Shown: positions 32,579-41,640, counted from the stretch's first letter. The stretch: DNA of 64,000 nucleotides from E44-bin32 sp034430595 (GCA_034430595.1 DAOUEL010000092.1:1-64000), one strand, 5' to 3'. A program made the numbers and translations. The notes: a model not told the origin generated them from the sequence alone.

Positions 32579-33427
32579 ATGGCGGATATTGCTATCGTAA
32601 CGGACAGCACGGCCTACATTCCACAGGAAATTGTCGATCAGTACCATATCTATGTCGCCCCGCAGATCCTGATCTGGGGTGATGAGTCGTATCTGGATGG
32701 CGTGGATATGTTCCCGGATGAGTTCTACAAGAGGTTGGGGGAAGCCAAGCAGCTTCCCACGACCTCACAGGCGACGGTGGCCTCGTTTCACAAAATCTTC
32801 GAACCGCTCGTCGCCGAGGGGAAGCAGATCCTGGCAATTGTGATTTCAGAGAAACTATCCGGTACGCTGCAATCTGCCAGGCAGGCCAAAGCCATGTTCC
32901 CAGACGCAACGATCGCCCTGGTCGATTCACGCTCAGCGGCCATGGAACTGGGTTTTCAGGTGCTGGCTGCCGCCCGTGCGGTTGAAGCAGGGAAATCATT
33001 CCAGGAAGTGGTCGAGCTGGCGGAGAGGGCCGGGCAGTATACAGGCGTCTTTTTCGTCGTTGATACCCTGGAATTCTTGCACAAAGGCGGTCGGATTGGC
33101 GGCGCGGCACGCCTATTCGGTACCGCAATCAACCTGAAACCCATCCTGCAGGTCGCTAATGGGCAGGTGGAGAGCTTCGATAAGGTCCGCACCAAAGCGA
33201 AGGCCTATGCCCGGCTCCTGAATGTCGTTGAAGAACGCCTGCAGGGAAAGCCCAATGTTCGCGTGGCCACACTGCACGCGGCCGCAGAGAGTGATGCAAT
33301 AGAATTACTGGCTGAAGCGACAAAACGACTGAGCCCGATCGAAACGATTATTTCCCAGGTCAGCCCGGTGGTGGGGACACATGTAGGTCCCGGGACGGTG
33401 GGATTAGCCTACTGCACGGATCTATAA
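32579..33427 (+). CDS. DegV family fatty-acid-binding protein
   Basis: A 282-residue cytosolic protein of the DegV/FakB family, which bind a fatty acid in a deep pocket and in Firmicutes present it to the kinase FakA. Landmarks are IVTDSTAYIP at the N-terminus, TTSQATVASF near 60-70, ISEKLSGTLQSA near 88-100, VVDTLEFLHKGGRIGGA near 160 and VGTHVGPGTVGLAY at the C-terminus with the lipid-contacting His. GGGAGG lies 8 bases before the ATG. No fakA is seen nearby. A short inverted repeat, ATAAGTC with GACTTAT, lies in the leader. Confidence 0.93.
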   Translation: MADIAIVTDSTAYIPQEIVDQYHIYVAPQILIWGDESYLDGVDMFPDEFYKRLGEAKQLPTTSQATVASFHKIFEPLVAEGKQILAIVISEKLSGTLQSARQAKAMFPDATIALVDSRSAAMELGFQVLAAARAVEAGKSFQEVVELAERAGQYTGVFFVVDTLEFLHKGGRIGGAARLFGTAINLKPILQVANGQVESFDKVRTKAKAYARLLNVVEERLQGKPNVRVATLHAAAESDAIELLAEATKRLSPIETIISQVSPVVGTHVGPGTVGLAYCTDL

Positions 33428-33533
33428 CGCACGAACTGCCGGCAGGCGAATTTCTCTGGAATCCCCCCGTCGCTTGTGCGACGGTCTCCTGCTGATCGAA
33501 TCCCCGGCTTAATAAAGACAAATACTACCGATA
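33428..33533. other. Post-degV spacer with a small hairpin
   Basis: CCGTCGC and GCGACGG (33,467-33,484) form a 7-bp stem with a TTGT loop, 40 bases after the degV stop. There is no T run, so it is a weak terminator candidate before the cox promoter. Confidence 0.35.
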
Positions 33534-33563
33534 TTGGCAGGCTAAAGAGGTTAGTGGTAAAAT
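33534..33563 (+). promoter_or_regulatory. Promoter of the cox operon
   Basis: TTGGCA (33,534-33,539) and TAAAAT (33,558-33,563) are 18 bases apart, and the -10 carries the TGG extension (33,555-33,557). The leader to the coxB GTG is about 150 bases. I did not identify an operator or riboswitch in it. Confidence 0.6.
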
Positions 33564-33722
33564 TCGCAAAATAGCATGCCTTATGCTGATCTGCATTTCG
33601 AGCAGAGGCGCCTTGTTGGGGGGCGCTGCCAGGTGAGAAATACCCGTTTTTGACAATTTGCATTCACAGGTTGATCCGGCCAACCGCCTATTGCTTGAAC
33701 GCGCGATGGAGGTGCTTTACAC

Positions 33723-34775
33723 GTGAAAGAGCGTACCATTTTCACTGTCATCATTCTCAGCCTGGTTTTGATCACTGTCGGTTATCTCGTCGCGACCCAG
33801 GTCGATTTCAGCTGGCTGCTTCCGGCACAAGCCTCCTCCCGAGCTGTGCTGGTCGATCGGCTGTTCAGAGTCATGATGGGGATCGCCGCGGTAATCTTCC
33901 TGATCGTTGAAGGTGCCCTCGTCTATGCAGTCCTGCGCTTTCGCCGTAAACCTGGCGATGATCGCGAGGGCCTCCCTGTCCATGGGAATAACACGCTCGA
34001 AATCGTCTGGACGTTGATCCCGGCGGTTATCGTGGCAGTCATCGGAATCTATTCATATCGGGTCTTGACTGATGTTGAACGGAAACCTTCCGATCCGCTC
34101 GTTGTGCGGGTCATCGGGCAGCAGTTCGCGTGGTCCTTTGAATATCCCGACAGCGGGGTGAAGTCAAGCGTGCTTCATCTTCCCGTTGATCATCCAGTTC
34201 AGTTCCAGATTGAATCGCGCGATGTCATCCATTCCTTCTGGGTTCCCGCGTTTCGAGTCAAGCATGATGCAACGCCCGGCCAGATCGATGAACTGGTCCT
34301 CACGCCGACCGAGATCGGTACTTTTCCCGTCCGCTGCGCCGAATTATGCGGGGTGGGGCACGCAGCCATGACCACAGAAGTCAAAGTCGAATCTCAAGAG
34401 GATTTTCAGGCCTGGATCGATTCGGGTGGCACGCTGGTTTCTTCGGCTACAACAGCCGCAGGGTCTGGGACTGACAATTCAGCAGCCACCGCCAGCGCCC
34501 CCGAGCTGCTGGTCCAATTTGGCTGCGGAGCGTGTCACTCGCTCTCGGCCGCCTCCCTCGCTGGCATCGTTGGACCAGCTCTGGATGGGATTGGCACCTG
34601 GGGGGCAGATCGGGTGGAGGGTCAGGATGCTCAAACCTACATCCGCAATTCAATCGTCGAACCCAATGCATACGTAGAAAAGGGTTACGCGCCCGGTGTC
34701 ATGCCGCAAGATTTTTCGACCCGAATAAGCCAGGAGCAGCTCGACGTGCTCGTGTCCTACCTGGCTTCCCAATAA
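33723..34775 (+). CDS. coxB: Cytochrome c oxidase subunit II with fused cytochrome c domain
   Basis: A 350-residue membrane-anchored subunit II. Two helices (about 6-27 and 48-72; a further hydrophobic segment near 95-112) precede the extracytoplasmic cupredoxin domain, whose CuA ligands are all present: H170, C205, E207 carbonyl, C209, H213 and M216. A linker rich in Ser, Thr and Ala leads to a C-terminal class I cytochrome c with haem motif C268-G-A-C271-H272 and axial Met at M327. This layout defines caa3-type oxidases, which need no separate docking cytochrome. The start is GTG with GGAGGTG 8 bases upstream. It is the first gene of coxBACD-ctaB. Confidence 0.97.
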   Translation: MKERTIFTVIILSLVLITVGYLVATQVDFSWLLPAQASSRAVLVDRLFRVMMGIAAVIFLIVEGALVYAVLRFRRKPGDDREGLPVHGNNTLEIVWTLIPAVIVAVIGIYSYRVLTDVERKPSDPLVVRVIGQQFAWSFEYPDSGVKSSVLHLPVDHPVQFQIESRDVIHSFWVPAFRVKHDATPGQIDELVLTPTEIGTFPVRCAELCGVGHAAMTTEVKVESQEDFQAWIDSGGTLVSSATTAAGSGTDNSAATASAPELLVQFGCGACHSLSAASLAGIVGPALDGIGTWGADRVEGQDAQTYIRNSIVEPNAYVEKGYAPGVMPQDFSTRISQEQLDVLVSYLASQ

Positions 34776-34808
34776 GCGCTCGACGTTCTGGTAGGAGAAG
34801 ATAACACA

Positions 34809-36431
34809 ATGACAGTTGAAGCCCAGATCGCGCAGGAAAAACCCAACTGGCGCCGCTATTTCACCTGGAACACAGACCACAAGGTGATCGGCGTCCAGTA
34901 CATGGTTACGACCTTCTTCTTCTTTCTTATCGGCGGCGCGCTGGCGATGCTTATTCGCTCCGAATTAGCGCAACCCGGCACCGACATTCTAAACGGGGTC
35001 CAGTACAACCGATTCCTGACGAACCATGGCTCGGTGATGATCTTCCTCTGGATTATTCCAATCTGGGCTGGGATGGGGAATTACTTTATCCCGCTCATGA
35101 TCGGCGCCAGGGATATGGCTTTCCCAAAACTGAATGCGCTCTCCTTCTGGTTGATTCCCCCGGCTGGATTGATCATGCTTGCCAGTTTCTTTGTCGGTGC
35201 GGCTGAGAGCGGCTGGACAGCATATGTGCCGCTGTCTGTCGCTGCCCCCTTTGGACAAACTCTCTGGGCGGTCAGCGTAATCCTGCTCGGGACCTCCTCC
35301 ATCATGGGGTCTATCAACTTCGTCACCACCGTACTCACTATGCGAGCCGAAGGAATGGGGTTCTGGGATCTGCCGCTCTTCGTATGGAGTATGCTCGCCA
35401 CGGCGTTGATGGTCCTGGTAGCCACACCGATGTTGACTGCCGGCCTGGTGCTAATTGCGATGGATCGGCTGGTGGGCACATTGTTCTTTAATGTCCCTGC
35501 CGGAGGTGACCCGATCTTCTGGCAGAACGTCTTCTGGTTCTACTCCCACCCGGCGGTCTACATCATGATCCTGCCCGGGATGGGCATCATCTCGGAAATC
35601 TTCCCGGTCTTCTCGCGCAAGCCGATCTTCGGTTACAAGGCGATTGCATTCTCCAGCCTGGCAATCAGCATCCTGGGTCTGACCGTCTGGGCTCACCACA
35701 TGTTTGCCAGCGGAATGAACCCGGCCCTGCGGGTCCCGTACATGATTACCTCGATGATCATTGCCGTTCCAACCGGGGTGAAGATCTTCTCGTGGTTGGG
35801 GACGATCTGGGACGGAAAACTGAGCTTCACAACGCCAATGCTGTTCGCACTTGGTTTTATCTCTATGTTCTTGATCGGCGGGATCACCGGCATTTTTCTG
35901 GCCTCAATCCCGGTCGACCTTCATGTTCATGACTCCTATTTTGTGGTCGCACACCTGCACTTTGTCCTCTTCGGCGGCGCGGTTTCCGCGGTCTATGCTG
36001 GCCTGTACTACTGGTATCCAAAGGTTACGGGCCGCATGTATAACGAAAAACTGGGGAAAACACATTTCTGGCTCAATTTTCTTGGCACGAACCTCACCTA
36101 CCTGCCAATGTTCGTGGCTGGATTGCTGGGTATGCCGCGCCGGGTCGTGGATTACGCGCCGGAGTTCGCCAGCTACAACATGCTTGCCACGATCGGAGCC
36201 TTCCTGCTCGGAATCTCGACCCTGCCGTTCCTGTATAACGCGATTGTCAGCTGGGTACGCGGACCGAAGGCAGGGTCGAATCCGTGGCGAGCGCTTACAC
36301 TGGAGTGGCAGACAAGCTCGCCGCCACCCGAACACAACTTTGAAGATACACCCGTGATGACCAGGTGGCCCTATGACTACGGCGAATCACCGCTGGCAGA
36401 GCCGGGCGTTGCGCCGGCTGCTGGCGATTGA
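34809..36431 (+). CDS. coxA: Cytochrome c oxidase subunit I (A2-type)
   Basis: A 540-residue catalytic subunit with 12 helices that reduces O2 and pumps protons. Haem a ligands are H73 and H384; haem a3 ligand H382; CuB ligands H247, H296 and H297; the cross-linked Tyr is Y251. The K-channel lysine is in PTGVKIFSW (K325). Helix VI reads Y245-S246-H247-P248, the YSHP signature of A2-type oxidases, which use Tyr-Ser in place of the D-channel Glu of A1 enzymes. The C-terminus has a Pro-rich cytosolic tail. Lies 33 bases after coxB. Confidence 0.98.
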   Translation: MTVEAQIAQEKPNWRRYFTWNTDHKVIGVQYMVTTFFFFLIGGALAMLIRSELAQPGTDILNGVQYNRFLTNHGSVMIFLWIIPIWAGMGNYFIPLMIGARDMAFPKLNALSFWLIPPAGLIMLASFFVGAAESGWTAYVPLSVAAPFGQTLWAVSVILLGTSSIMGSINFVTTVLTMRAEGMGFWDLPLFVWSMLATALMVLVATPMLTAGLVLIAMDRLVGTLFFNVPAGGDPIFWQNVFWFYSHPAVYIMILPGMGIISEIFPVFSRKPIFGYKAIAFSSLAISILGLTVWAHHMFASGMNPALRVPYMITSMIIAVPTGVKIFSWLGTIWDGKLSFTTPMLFALGFISMFLIGGITGIFLASIPVDLHVHDSYFVVAHLHFVLFGGAVSAVYAGLYYWYPKVTGRMYNEKLGKTHFWLNFLGTNLTYLPMFVAGLLGMPRRVVDYAPEFASYNMLATIGAFLLGISTLPFLYNAIVSWVRGPKAGSNPWRALTLEWQTSSPPPEHNFEDTPVMTRWPYDYGESPLAEPGVAPAAGD

Positions 36432-36442
36432 GAGGCGTTTCC

Positions 36443-37039
36443 ATGTCGATAGAAGTCTCGATGCACGAAGATGAATTCAAGGCCGGAAGAGCCTTAGGAC
36501 TCGACCACCGCAAACTCGGTGTTTGGCTGTTCCTCTCTTCCGAGATCATGTTCTTCGGCGGTTTGCTGGCTGCATTCCTGCATTACAAGATCAACAACCC
36601 CTCACCAGCTGAACATGCCCTGCTTGACGTGACGCTGGTCGGGATAAACACATTCATCCTGCTTGTCTCGAGTTTCACGGTTGTGCTTGGGCTGGATGCG
36701 ATTCAGCATGGCGACCGGCGGCGATTGGTCCTGTTCCTGGGCTTGACAATGCTCCTGGGAGCTGGGTTTCTCGCCGGGCAGGGAAACGAATTTGTCACGC
36801 TGTACCGCCACGGGATGACCTTGAAAAGCAGTGTCTATGGTTCCAGCTTCTTCACGCTAACCGGGTTTCATGGCCTGCATGTGTTGATCGGAATCCTGTG
36901 GGCTGGTTTGACACTGCGCAAGGCCGCGATTGGCCGGTATGACGATGGGCGATACACGGGCGTTGAGCTGTTTGGTCTTTACTGGCATTTCGTCGATATC
37001 GTGTGGATCGTTCTTTTCACACTGATTTACCTGACTTGA
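36443..37039 (+). CDS. coxC: Cytochrome c oxidase subunit III
   Basis: A 198-residue membrane subunit with five predicted helices, the short form of subunit III found in caa3 and quinol oxidases. Family marks are KLGVWLFLSSEIMFFGGL at the first helix with its conserved Glu, GFHGLHVLIG in the fourth, and LYWHFVDIVWIVLF in the last. It stabilises subunit I and its proton channel entry. The ATG at 36,443 is used; a TTG at 36,428 lacks a ribosome site. Eleven bases separate it from coxA. Confidence 0.96.
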   Translation: MSIEVSMHEDEFKAGRALGLDHRKLGVWLFLSSEIMFFGGLLAAFLHYKINNPSPAEHALLDVTLVGINTFILLVSSFTVVLGLDAIQHGDRRRLVLFLGLTMLLGAGFLAGQGNEFVTLYRHGMTLKSSVYGSSFFTLTGFHGLHVLIGILWAGLTLRKAAIGRYDDGRYTGVELFGLYWHFVDIVWIVLFTLIYLT

Positions 37040-37051
37040 TTGAGGTAGAAC

Positions 37052-37333
37052 ATGGAAGCAACTCCGAAAACTTCAAGCGGCGTCCGCACCTATGCACTGG
37101 TCTTCACGGTGCTGGCCGTAATCACGATCCTCGAGATCCTGCTTTCGCAGCCGGGGGTTGGTGTGGCGCGCCAGGTACTGACACCGACGTTCCTGATGTT
37201 TTCGCTTGCCAAGGCAGGGTTGGTGGCCGCCTTCTTCATGCACTTGAGAAGCGATACGCGGTTCTATACCTACGTCTTCCTGTTCCCGGCTGCACTCTTG
37301 TTGATCTTCGCTCTGCTTGCAACCGTGCGTTGA
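37052..37333 (+). CDS. coxD: Cytochrome c oxidase subunit IV-like protein
   Basis: A 93-residue membrane protein with three helices, matching the prokaryotic COX4 family (PF03626). YALVFTVLAVITILEILLS forms the first helix and LAKAGLVAAFFMHLRSD the second, with the characteristic FFMHL motif. It is a small accessory subunit of the oxidase or its assembly. It follows coxC by 12 bases; its 3' end precedes the ctaB start by 19 bases. Confidence 0.9.
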   Translation: MEATPKTSSGVRTYALVFTVLAVITILEILLSQPGVGVARQVLTPTFLMFSLAKAGLVAAFFMHLRSDTRFYTYVFLFPAALLLIFALLATVR

Positions 37334-37352
37334 TCGTCTTGGAGAGTTCGTC

Positions 37353-38600
37353 GTGCGAGGTGTGAAACGCGTTCGCTGGCTTGCGCTGAGCCTGGGGCTC
37401 GTTTACTCTATCCCTGCGCTGATTGCTCCGGGTTCCTTTCATAGTCCCTCGCGCTCGATCCTGATCGTCCTTGGGATTCTGGCCAATGCGGCAACACTTG
37501 CTTCATTCCCAGCACTCTGGCGTCAACTGCACACCGTATCCAGCAGCGGACTGCTCGCCGTCACCGCTCCCATCTGGCTGCTGACCCATTTTGTACTGTA
37601 CCTCTTGCGTCTTCCAACCCCAGAATCGGGCTATTTATTTGCCTACCAGATCGTCATCTCCATCATCAGCCTGCTGAGTCTGGTTGCTGTGCTGCGCCAG
37701 CCGGTCCAAGATTCGAGCGAGCTGTCCGGCGAAGTACACGCTGGCTGGCGCGACTACCTGATGCTGACCAAGCCAATTGTCGTGCTGCTGCTGCTGGTGA
37801 CCACACTGGCAGCGATGATCATCGCCGCCGGGAAGATGCCGCCGATCTCGACCTTCCTCTGGACCGCGCTCGGCGGAGCACTTTCGGCCGCAGGTGCCAG
37901 CGCGCTCAACCAGTACATCGATCGTGAGCGCGATGGCAAGATGAGCCGGACTCAAAAGCGACCCCTTCCTGGTGGGCGGATGAATGGCGCACAAGCGGTC
38001 GGATTTGGCTTGCTGCTGTGCATTGCGGGTTTCAACATCCTCGCACTGCGAGTGAATTTTCTCAGCGCCGTTATGGCCTTTGCGGGTATGGTCTATTACG
38101 TCCTGCTTTACAGCATCGTGCTCAAGCCAACCACGGCCCTGAACATCGTGGTCGGTGGCGGAGCGGGGGCTATTCCACCCCTCGTGGGTTGGGCAGCCGC
38201 GACGAACTCGCTATCCATGCCGGCATTCTTTCTTTTTGCCCTGATCTTCTTCTGGACCCCGCCGCACTTCTGGGCATTGGCGCTGCTGAAAAACCGTGAT
38301 TACGAGCGAGCCGGCGTGCCGATGTTTCCGGTTGTGTACGGCGAGCAAGAAACGCGCGTACACATCCTGCTCTACGCGATCCAGCTCGTTGCGCTCACGC
38401 TGCTGCTGCCATTGGCTACGCTTGGCCGGGGGGTTTACCTCGTATCGGCTGTAGCTTTGGGCTTGGGGTTTCTGATACATGCCTGGCGGCTTTGGCGGCA
38501 TGGGACGAACAAGTTGGCGTGGAATATGTACCGCTACTCGAGCACGTACCTGGCACTGATCTTCGTCGCGCTGGTGGTCGATACGCTCGTATCACTTTAA
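37353..38600 (+). CDS. ctaB: Protohaem IX farnesyltransferase with extra N-terminal membrane domain
   Basis: A 415-residue membrane enzyme that converts haem b to haem o, the first step to haem a. The UbiA-type prenyltransferase part begins near residue 132 (DYLMLTKPIVVLLLL) and carries the Asp-rich site NQYIDRERDGKMSRTQKRPL and the second motif DYERAGVPMFPVVYG. About 130 extra N-terminal residues form roughly four helices not found in Escherichia coli CyoE; similar extensions occur in Chloroflexota. GTG at 37,353 has GGAGAG 6 bases upstream. No ctaA (haem a synthase) is present in the window; the extension is too short to be a full CtaA. Confidence 0.95.
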   Translation: MRGVKRVRWLALSLGLVYSIPALIAPGSFHSPSRSILIVLGILANAATLASFPALWRQLHTVSSSGLLAVTAPIWLLTHFVLYLLRLPTPESGYLFAYQIVISIISLLSLVAVLRQPVQDSSELSGEVHAGWRDYLMLTKPIVVLLLLVTTLAAMIIAAGKMPPISTFLWTALGGALSAAGASALNQYIDRERDGKMSRTQKRPLPGGRMNGAQAVGFGLLLCIAGFNILALRVNFLSAVMAFAGMVYYVLLYSIVLKPTTALNIVVGGGAGAIPPLVGWAAATNSLSMPAFFLFALIFFWTPPHFWALALLKNRDYERAGVPMFPVVYGEQETRVHILLYAIQLVALTLLLPLATLGRGVYLVSAVALGLGFLIHAWRLWRHGTNKLAWNMYRYSSTYLALIFVALVVDTLVSL

Positions 38601-38752
38601 ATCTGGAATTTCAGTAGGCACTTCACACTTCAGATCTTCGCACCCAACAGAGAACGCAGGAATATGCTGGAGCCCGTCGGAGCGAGCAGCCGTGTGGGCA
38701 AACGTTTGCACCGCTTCAGTTGGAACTATGCAATCGGCGTTGAAAGATCAAT

Positions 38753-38787
38753 CATTTCATAGGGGGTAACCGCGCCCCTATGAAATG
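38753..38787. terminator. Perfect 13-bp hairpin between convergent operons
   Basis: CATTTCATAGGGG (38,753-38,765) pairs perfectly with CCCCTATGAAATG (38,775-38,787) around a 9-base loop. It lies between the ends of the rightward cox operon and the leftward copper operon, a natural place for a shared terminator. T runs are absent next to the stem, but TTTTTATTTTG follows at about 38,813. Confidence 0.55.
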
Positions 38788-38814
38788 TGCAGATCGCATC
38801 ATGCAATTCTGTTT

Positions 38815-39363
38815 TTATTTTGACAAACTCGCTTGTTTGCTATTGCGCTGCAACCAGAAGAAGAACAGCACCAGCAGCAGCAGCCCTGCGAACGGGAGCC
38901 CAACAGAAAGGGCTCCACCGATCGAATTCTGGGCTGCAATATCCTGGTAGAAACTCGCCTCCCCGACGCCAAACTCGGATTCTACCTTGATGGAGACAAG
39001 CCACAGCCCGGTTGTATCGGGTGGCACGTGCGCGGCATATTCTTCGGGAAGCGGGGCATAGGCGTGATTGGCTTCCTTCTCGAGCGGGGTCCCTTCATGA
39101 TCTACCGGGTCGATGCGGATCATGACGAGCGCTTCGGTAACCACTTCCCGCGTGTCCGCATCGAGGATTCGCACTTCAACGTTGAAATCGCCTTGGCGCG
39201 GGGGAGTGGGAGAAGTTACCGCACGCAGCAAGTAAGGTCCGGAGGGGTAATCGTCCAACCGAACCCGGCGGCCACCTGTCCCCGGGCCGGAGGCGTCCGC
39301 TGCCAGGGGCAGGGACAGCAGCGTGAGCAAAAGCATCACGGTAAGAAGGCGGTGTTTCATCAA
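38815..39363 (-). CDS. Exported membrane-anchored protein, FixH/YtkA-like
   Basis: A 182-residue protein with an N-terminal signal peptide (cut likely after ADA, about residue 24), an extracytoplasmic beta-rich domain (about 30-145) with QGDFNVEVRILDADTREVV and GLWLVSIKVESEFGVGEASFY, and a C-terminal helix (about 153-173). The fold resembles YtkA/FixH-like domains that occur with copper and oxidase assembly factors. No metal-binding Met/His cluster is evident here. It is the last gene of the leftward copper operon and begins one base after the stop of the polyferredoxin gene. Confidence 0.65.
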   Translation of the reverse strand: MMKHRLLTVMLLLTLLSLPLAADASGPGTGGRRVRLDDYPSGPYLLRAVTSPTPPRQGDFNVEVRILDADTREVVTEALVMIRIDPVDHEGTPLEKEANHAYAPLPEEYAAHVPPDTTGLWLVSIKVESEFGVGEASFYQDIAAQNSIGGALSVGLPFAGLLLLVLFFFWLQRNSKQASLSK

Positions 39364-39364
39364 T

Positions 39365-40813
39365 TCATACCCCGAACATGCGCGTGCCGCGCATTTCCAT
39401 CGGCAAGTTAAAGACGGCTAAAGACAGCAGGACCAGGACGGTGACGACGATCGCCCAAGGGATCATTTCCCTCAATCCCAGGAGCGGCTCCCGATTAGGC
39501 CGAAGAGCGCGGCGGGCGAGCGCGTACAAGGATATCAGAAAGCCACCAAGGATCGCTGTTACCTGCAGCGGAAAGATCCACTCGATGGGGATCACGGTGC
39601 TCAGTTCCCAATTAGGCTGGGCTCCAAACCATGAATAGCCATGATCGAGAAAAAAAGACTGCATCACTGGCAGGATCGACAGGCCACCGATGGCGAAATG
39701 GAAACCGTAATGTGCGAGCCAGATTCCAAATCCAACCGGAATAAATGCCGGTGCGTACTGTGCTGTCAGGTCTTTTAATCCGTCCGGGGGTCGGCTCCTG
39801 GTCCAATGCATGCCAATCCAGGCCGCGCCATATGCCAGCCCCGCCGGGATGAGAAAATCCCCAAGGATAAAAATCAGCCCGAGGCGCAGTGCCTCGGAAT
39901 GAAGCCGAAGGCCTACGTCGAGCCAATCGAGCAGTGCGTACACCGGCGGCACCATGCCAAACGCGTTCATGAGCCCCATGAAAGCCAGGCAAATCACCAT
40001 CAGTGAGAGCGACCAGCGGCGCGGCCAACGCAATGCGGCACTTTCTTTAATCGGTGAACGGAGCCCAAGCGCGACGTTGTCATACGGACATGCCCGGGCA
40101 CAGTCCAGGCAGAAGGTGCAATCCATGTTGGACTGAATCATCGGGACATAGAGTTCAGTTCCACATCCGGGAGTGTCTTTGCTCCCACGAACACATTCCT
40201 TACCCTGGCAGGTGCGGCAGACCTGCGCCGAACGAGTCTGAATCTGGAAGGGTGAGATCGCGGCATAGGTGAAGTTGAATGCCCCCAGCGGACAAACATA
40301 CTTGCAGAAGGGAGATTCGGTGAAGAAGGCTTCCAATGCGAAGGCGAGCACCAGGTAGGCAAGAGCCAGCCAGGCCGTGAGCAGGGGACTGGCCCAGATA
40401 TCGAGCCATTCGTAAAGCCAGAAGATCAGCAGCAAACCACCGATCGCAATCCACTTGTTGCGTAAGCGGCGCGGCCAGCGTCCACCATGCAAACTGAGCT
40501 TGTGAGCCAGGGTTCGCGGCAGTGTGAATGGGCAACCCATGCAAAAGGCATTCCCGAGAACCAAAAAGCCAACGATGACCAGACCTCGATAGTGAACCCA
40601 GGCAAGTACGGTTGCACTGTTGGCTGGAGCGAGTTGGGGGCCGGTGAAACCATCGTAGATGACCAGCAGCAGCAGGAGCAGGAGCGGAATCTGGAAGAGC
40701 AGGCGGCCGTAGCGCCGGCGCAGCAGCCTCCCCAGCCAGGGCAGGTGCAGTAAATCGAACCGTATACCCCCTGCTTCTGCTTGACCAAGGGTGGGGCGCT
40801 CGACGGTCGTCAT
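39365..40813 (-). CDS. Polyferredoxin-type membrane protein (NapH/CcoG/NosR-like)
   Basis: A 482-residue membrane protein with about ten helices. Membrane-proximal cysteine motifs are CMGCP (C91, C94) and C160-x3-C164-P, the NapH/NosR-like pattern. A cytosolic loop holds C189, C192, C197, C207 and a ferredoxin motif C222-x2-C225-x2-C228-x3-C232-P. Such proteins pass electrons between quinones or cytosolic donors and periplasmic copper or Fe-S sites; CcoG reduces Cu(II) during oxidase assembly. The operon with Sco and PCuAC supports a role in copper reduction or delivery. ATG at 40,813 is used because a longer frame would run through the upstream lipoprotein gene. Confidence 0.8.
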   Translation of the reverse strand: MTTVERPTLGQAEAGGIRFDLLHLPWLGRLLRRRYGRLLFQIPLLLLLLLVIYDGFTGPQLAPANSATVLAWVHYRGLVIVGFLVLGNAFCMGCPFTLPRTLAHKLSLHGGRWPRRLRNKWIAIGGLLLIFWLYEWLDIWASPLLTAWLALAYLVLAFALEAFFTESPFCKYVCPLGAFNFTYAAISPFQIQTRSAQVCRTCQGKECVRGSKDTPGCGTELYVPMIQSNMDCTFCLDCARACPYDNVALGLRSPIKESAALRWPRRWSLSLMVICLAFMGLMNAFGMVPPVYALLDWLDVGLRLHSEALRLGLIFILGDFLIPAGLAYGAAWIGMHWTRSRPPDGLKDLTAQYAPAFIPVGFGIWLAHYGFHFAIGGLSILPVMQSFFLDHGYSWFGAQPNWELSTVIPIEWIFPLQVTAILGGFLISLYALARRALRPNREPLLGLREMIPWAIVVTVLVLLSLAVFNLPMEMRGTRMFGV

Positions 40814-40826
40814 GATGACATCCGCA

Positions 40827-41234
40827 TCAAGGAGCGACCTCGAGATCGATTTGGCGTTGTAAGATCCGCCCGTCAGCCAGCGTACCATCGATGGTGAGGA
40901 TCCAGGCGCCCGCCATCGTCCACTCGACATCGGCCTGATATACGCCGGGATCGGTCTCATCCAGATCACTCAGTACGGGCATCATGCCGGCGTGCGTCAT
41001 ATCCCCCCGGAAGGAGAGGTTTGCCCCCTCAAGCGGCTTCCCGTTTGAATCGGTAAGGGCAATTTTGAGCGTAGCTGATCCAACCTGGGCAGGATCGGGC
41101 TGCAAATTGAACACCAGGTCGATATCTGGCGCCTGGTCGCCCGCTGAACTGCGCCGGCTGCAAGCACAGGTCGAAAGCAGAACCGCGAGCAGGATGATCA
41201 GGCCGTTAATTGTCCGCAACCGGGACTTTGACAT
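40827..41234 (-). CDS. YtkA-like lipoprotein
   Basis: A 135-residue exported lipoprotein: signal peptide with lipobox around LLSTCAC, then a YtkA/FixH-like immunoglobulin-type domain (VGSATLKIALTDSNGKPLEGANLSF, GVYQADVEWTMAGAWILTID). The central GDMTHAGMMPV stretch, with His and three Met, is the usual YtkA element and a plausible Cu(I) site. The start at 41,234 has GGGAG 6 bases upstream and overlaps the PCuAC gene by 29 bases. It lies between the PCuAC gene and the polyferredoxin gene, consistent with copper handling outside the membrane. Confidence 0.8.
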   Translation of the reverse strand: MSKSRLRTINGLIILLAVLLSTCACSRRSSAGDQAPDIDLVFNLQPDPAQVGSATLKIALTDSNGKPLEGANLSFRGDMTHAGMMPVLSDLDETDPGVYQADVEWTMAGAWILTIDGTLADGRILQRQIDLEVAP

Positions 41235-41640
41235 GGATTTCTCCCTCATTTTCGAAGACTAATGCGAGATCGATCGACATACCGGCGATCAGTGCCTGGT
41301 TGAGGTCGATCAACATGATGTGGTATCCGCCTGGCTCAAAATCGAGGGTTTGACCCGGGTTGAGTTCAATCCGCTCCTGCTGCTTCATGCTCGCATTGCC
41401 ATCAGGATCAATCGTTGTCCGGTGCAGCTGCACTATCCGGGCGGCATCGCTGGAAGCGCCGATCAACGCATCTGCTGTTGAGCCATTGATAATCTGCATA
41501 TAGACCGCACTGTTCATCCCCTGCTCCGCTGGCCTGGCTCTGGGAGAATTTACACTCAGTGCGCCTGGATCTTGAGTGCACCCTGCGAGAAGGATGAGGA
41601 CCCCGACCAGTAGAGTATTTCGTCCCAACCTGCGTATCAC
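41206..41640 (-). CDS. PCu(A)C copper chaperone, lipoprotein
   Basis: A 144-residue lipoprotein (lipobox LILLAGC) of the PCuAC family, which carries Cu(I) in the periplasm and loads the CuA centre of oxidase subunit II. The copper ligands appear as H in VQLHRT, M in NASMKQQ, and H-x-M in GGYHIMLIDL, matching the H-Mx-H-x-M family motif. Downstream it overlaps the YtkA-like gene by 29 bases, and upstream it overlaps the sco gene by 4 bases (ATGA). Together these suggest a tightly coupled copper operon. Confidence 0.93.
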   Translation of the reverse strand: MIRRLGRNTLLVGVLILLAGCTQDPGALSVNSPRARPAEQGMNSAVYMQIINGSTADALIGASSDAARIVQLHRTTIDPDGNASMKQQERIELNPGQTLDFEPGGYHIMLIDLNQALIAGMSIDLALVFENEGEIHVKVPVADN

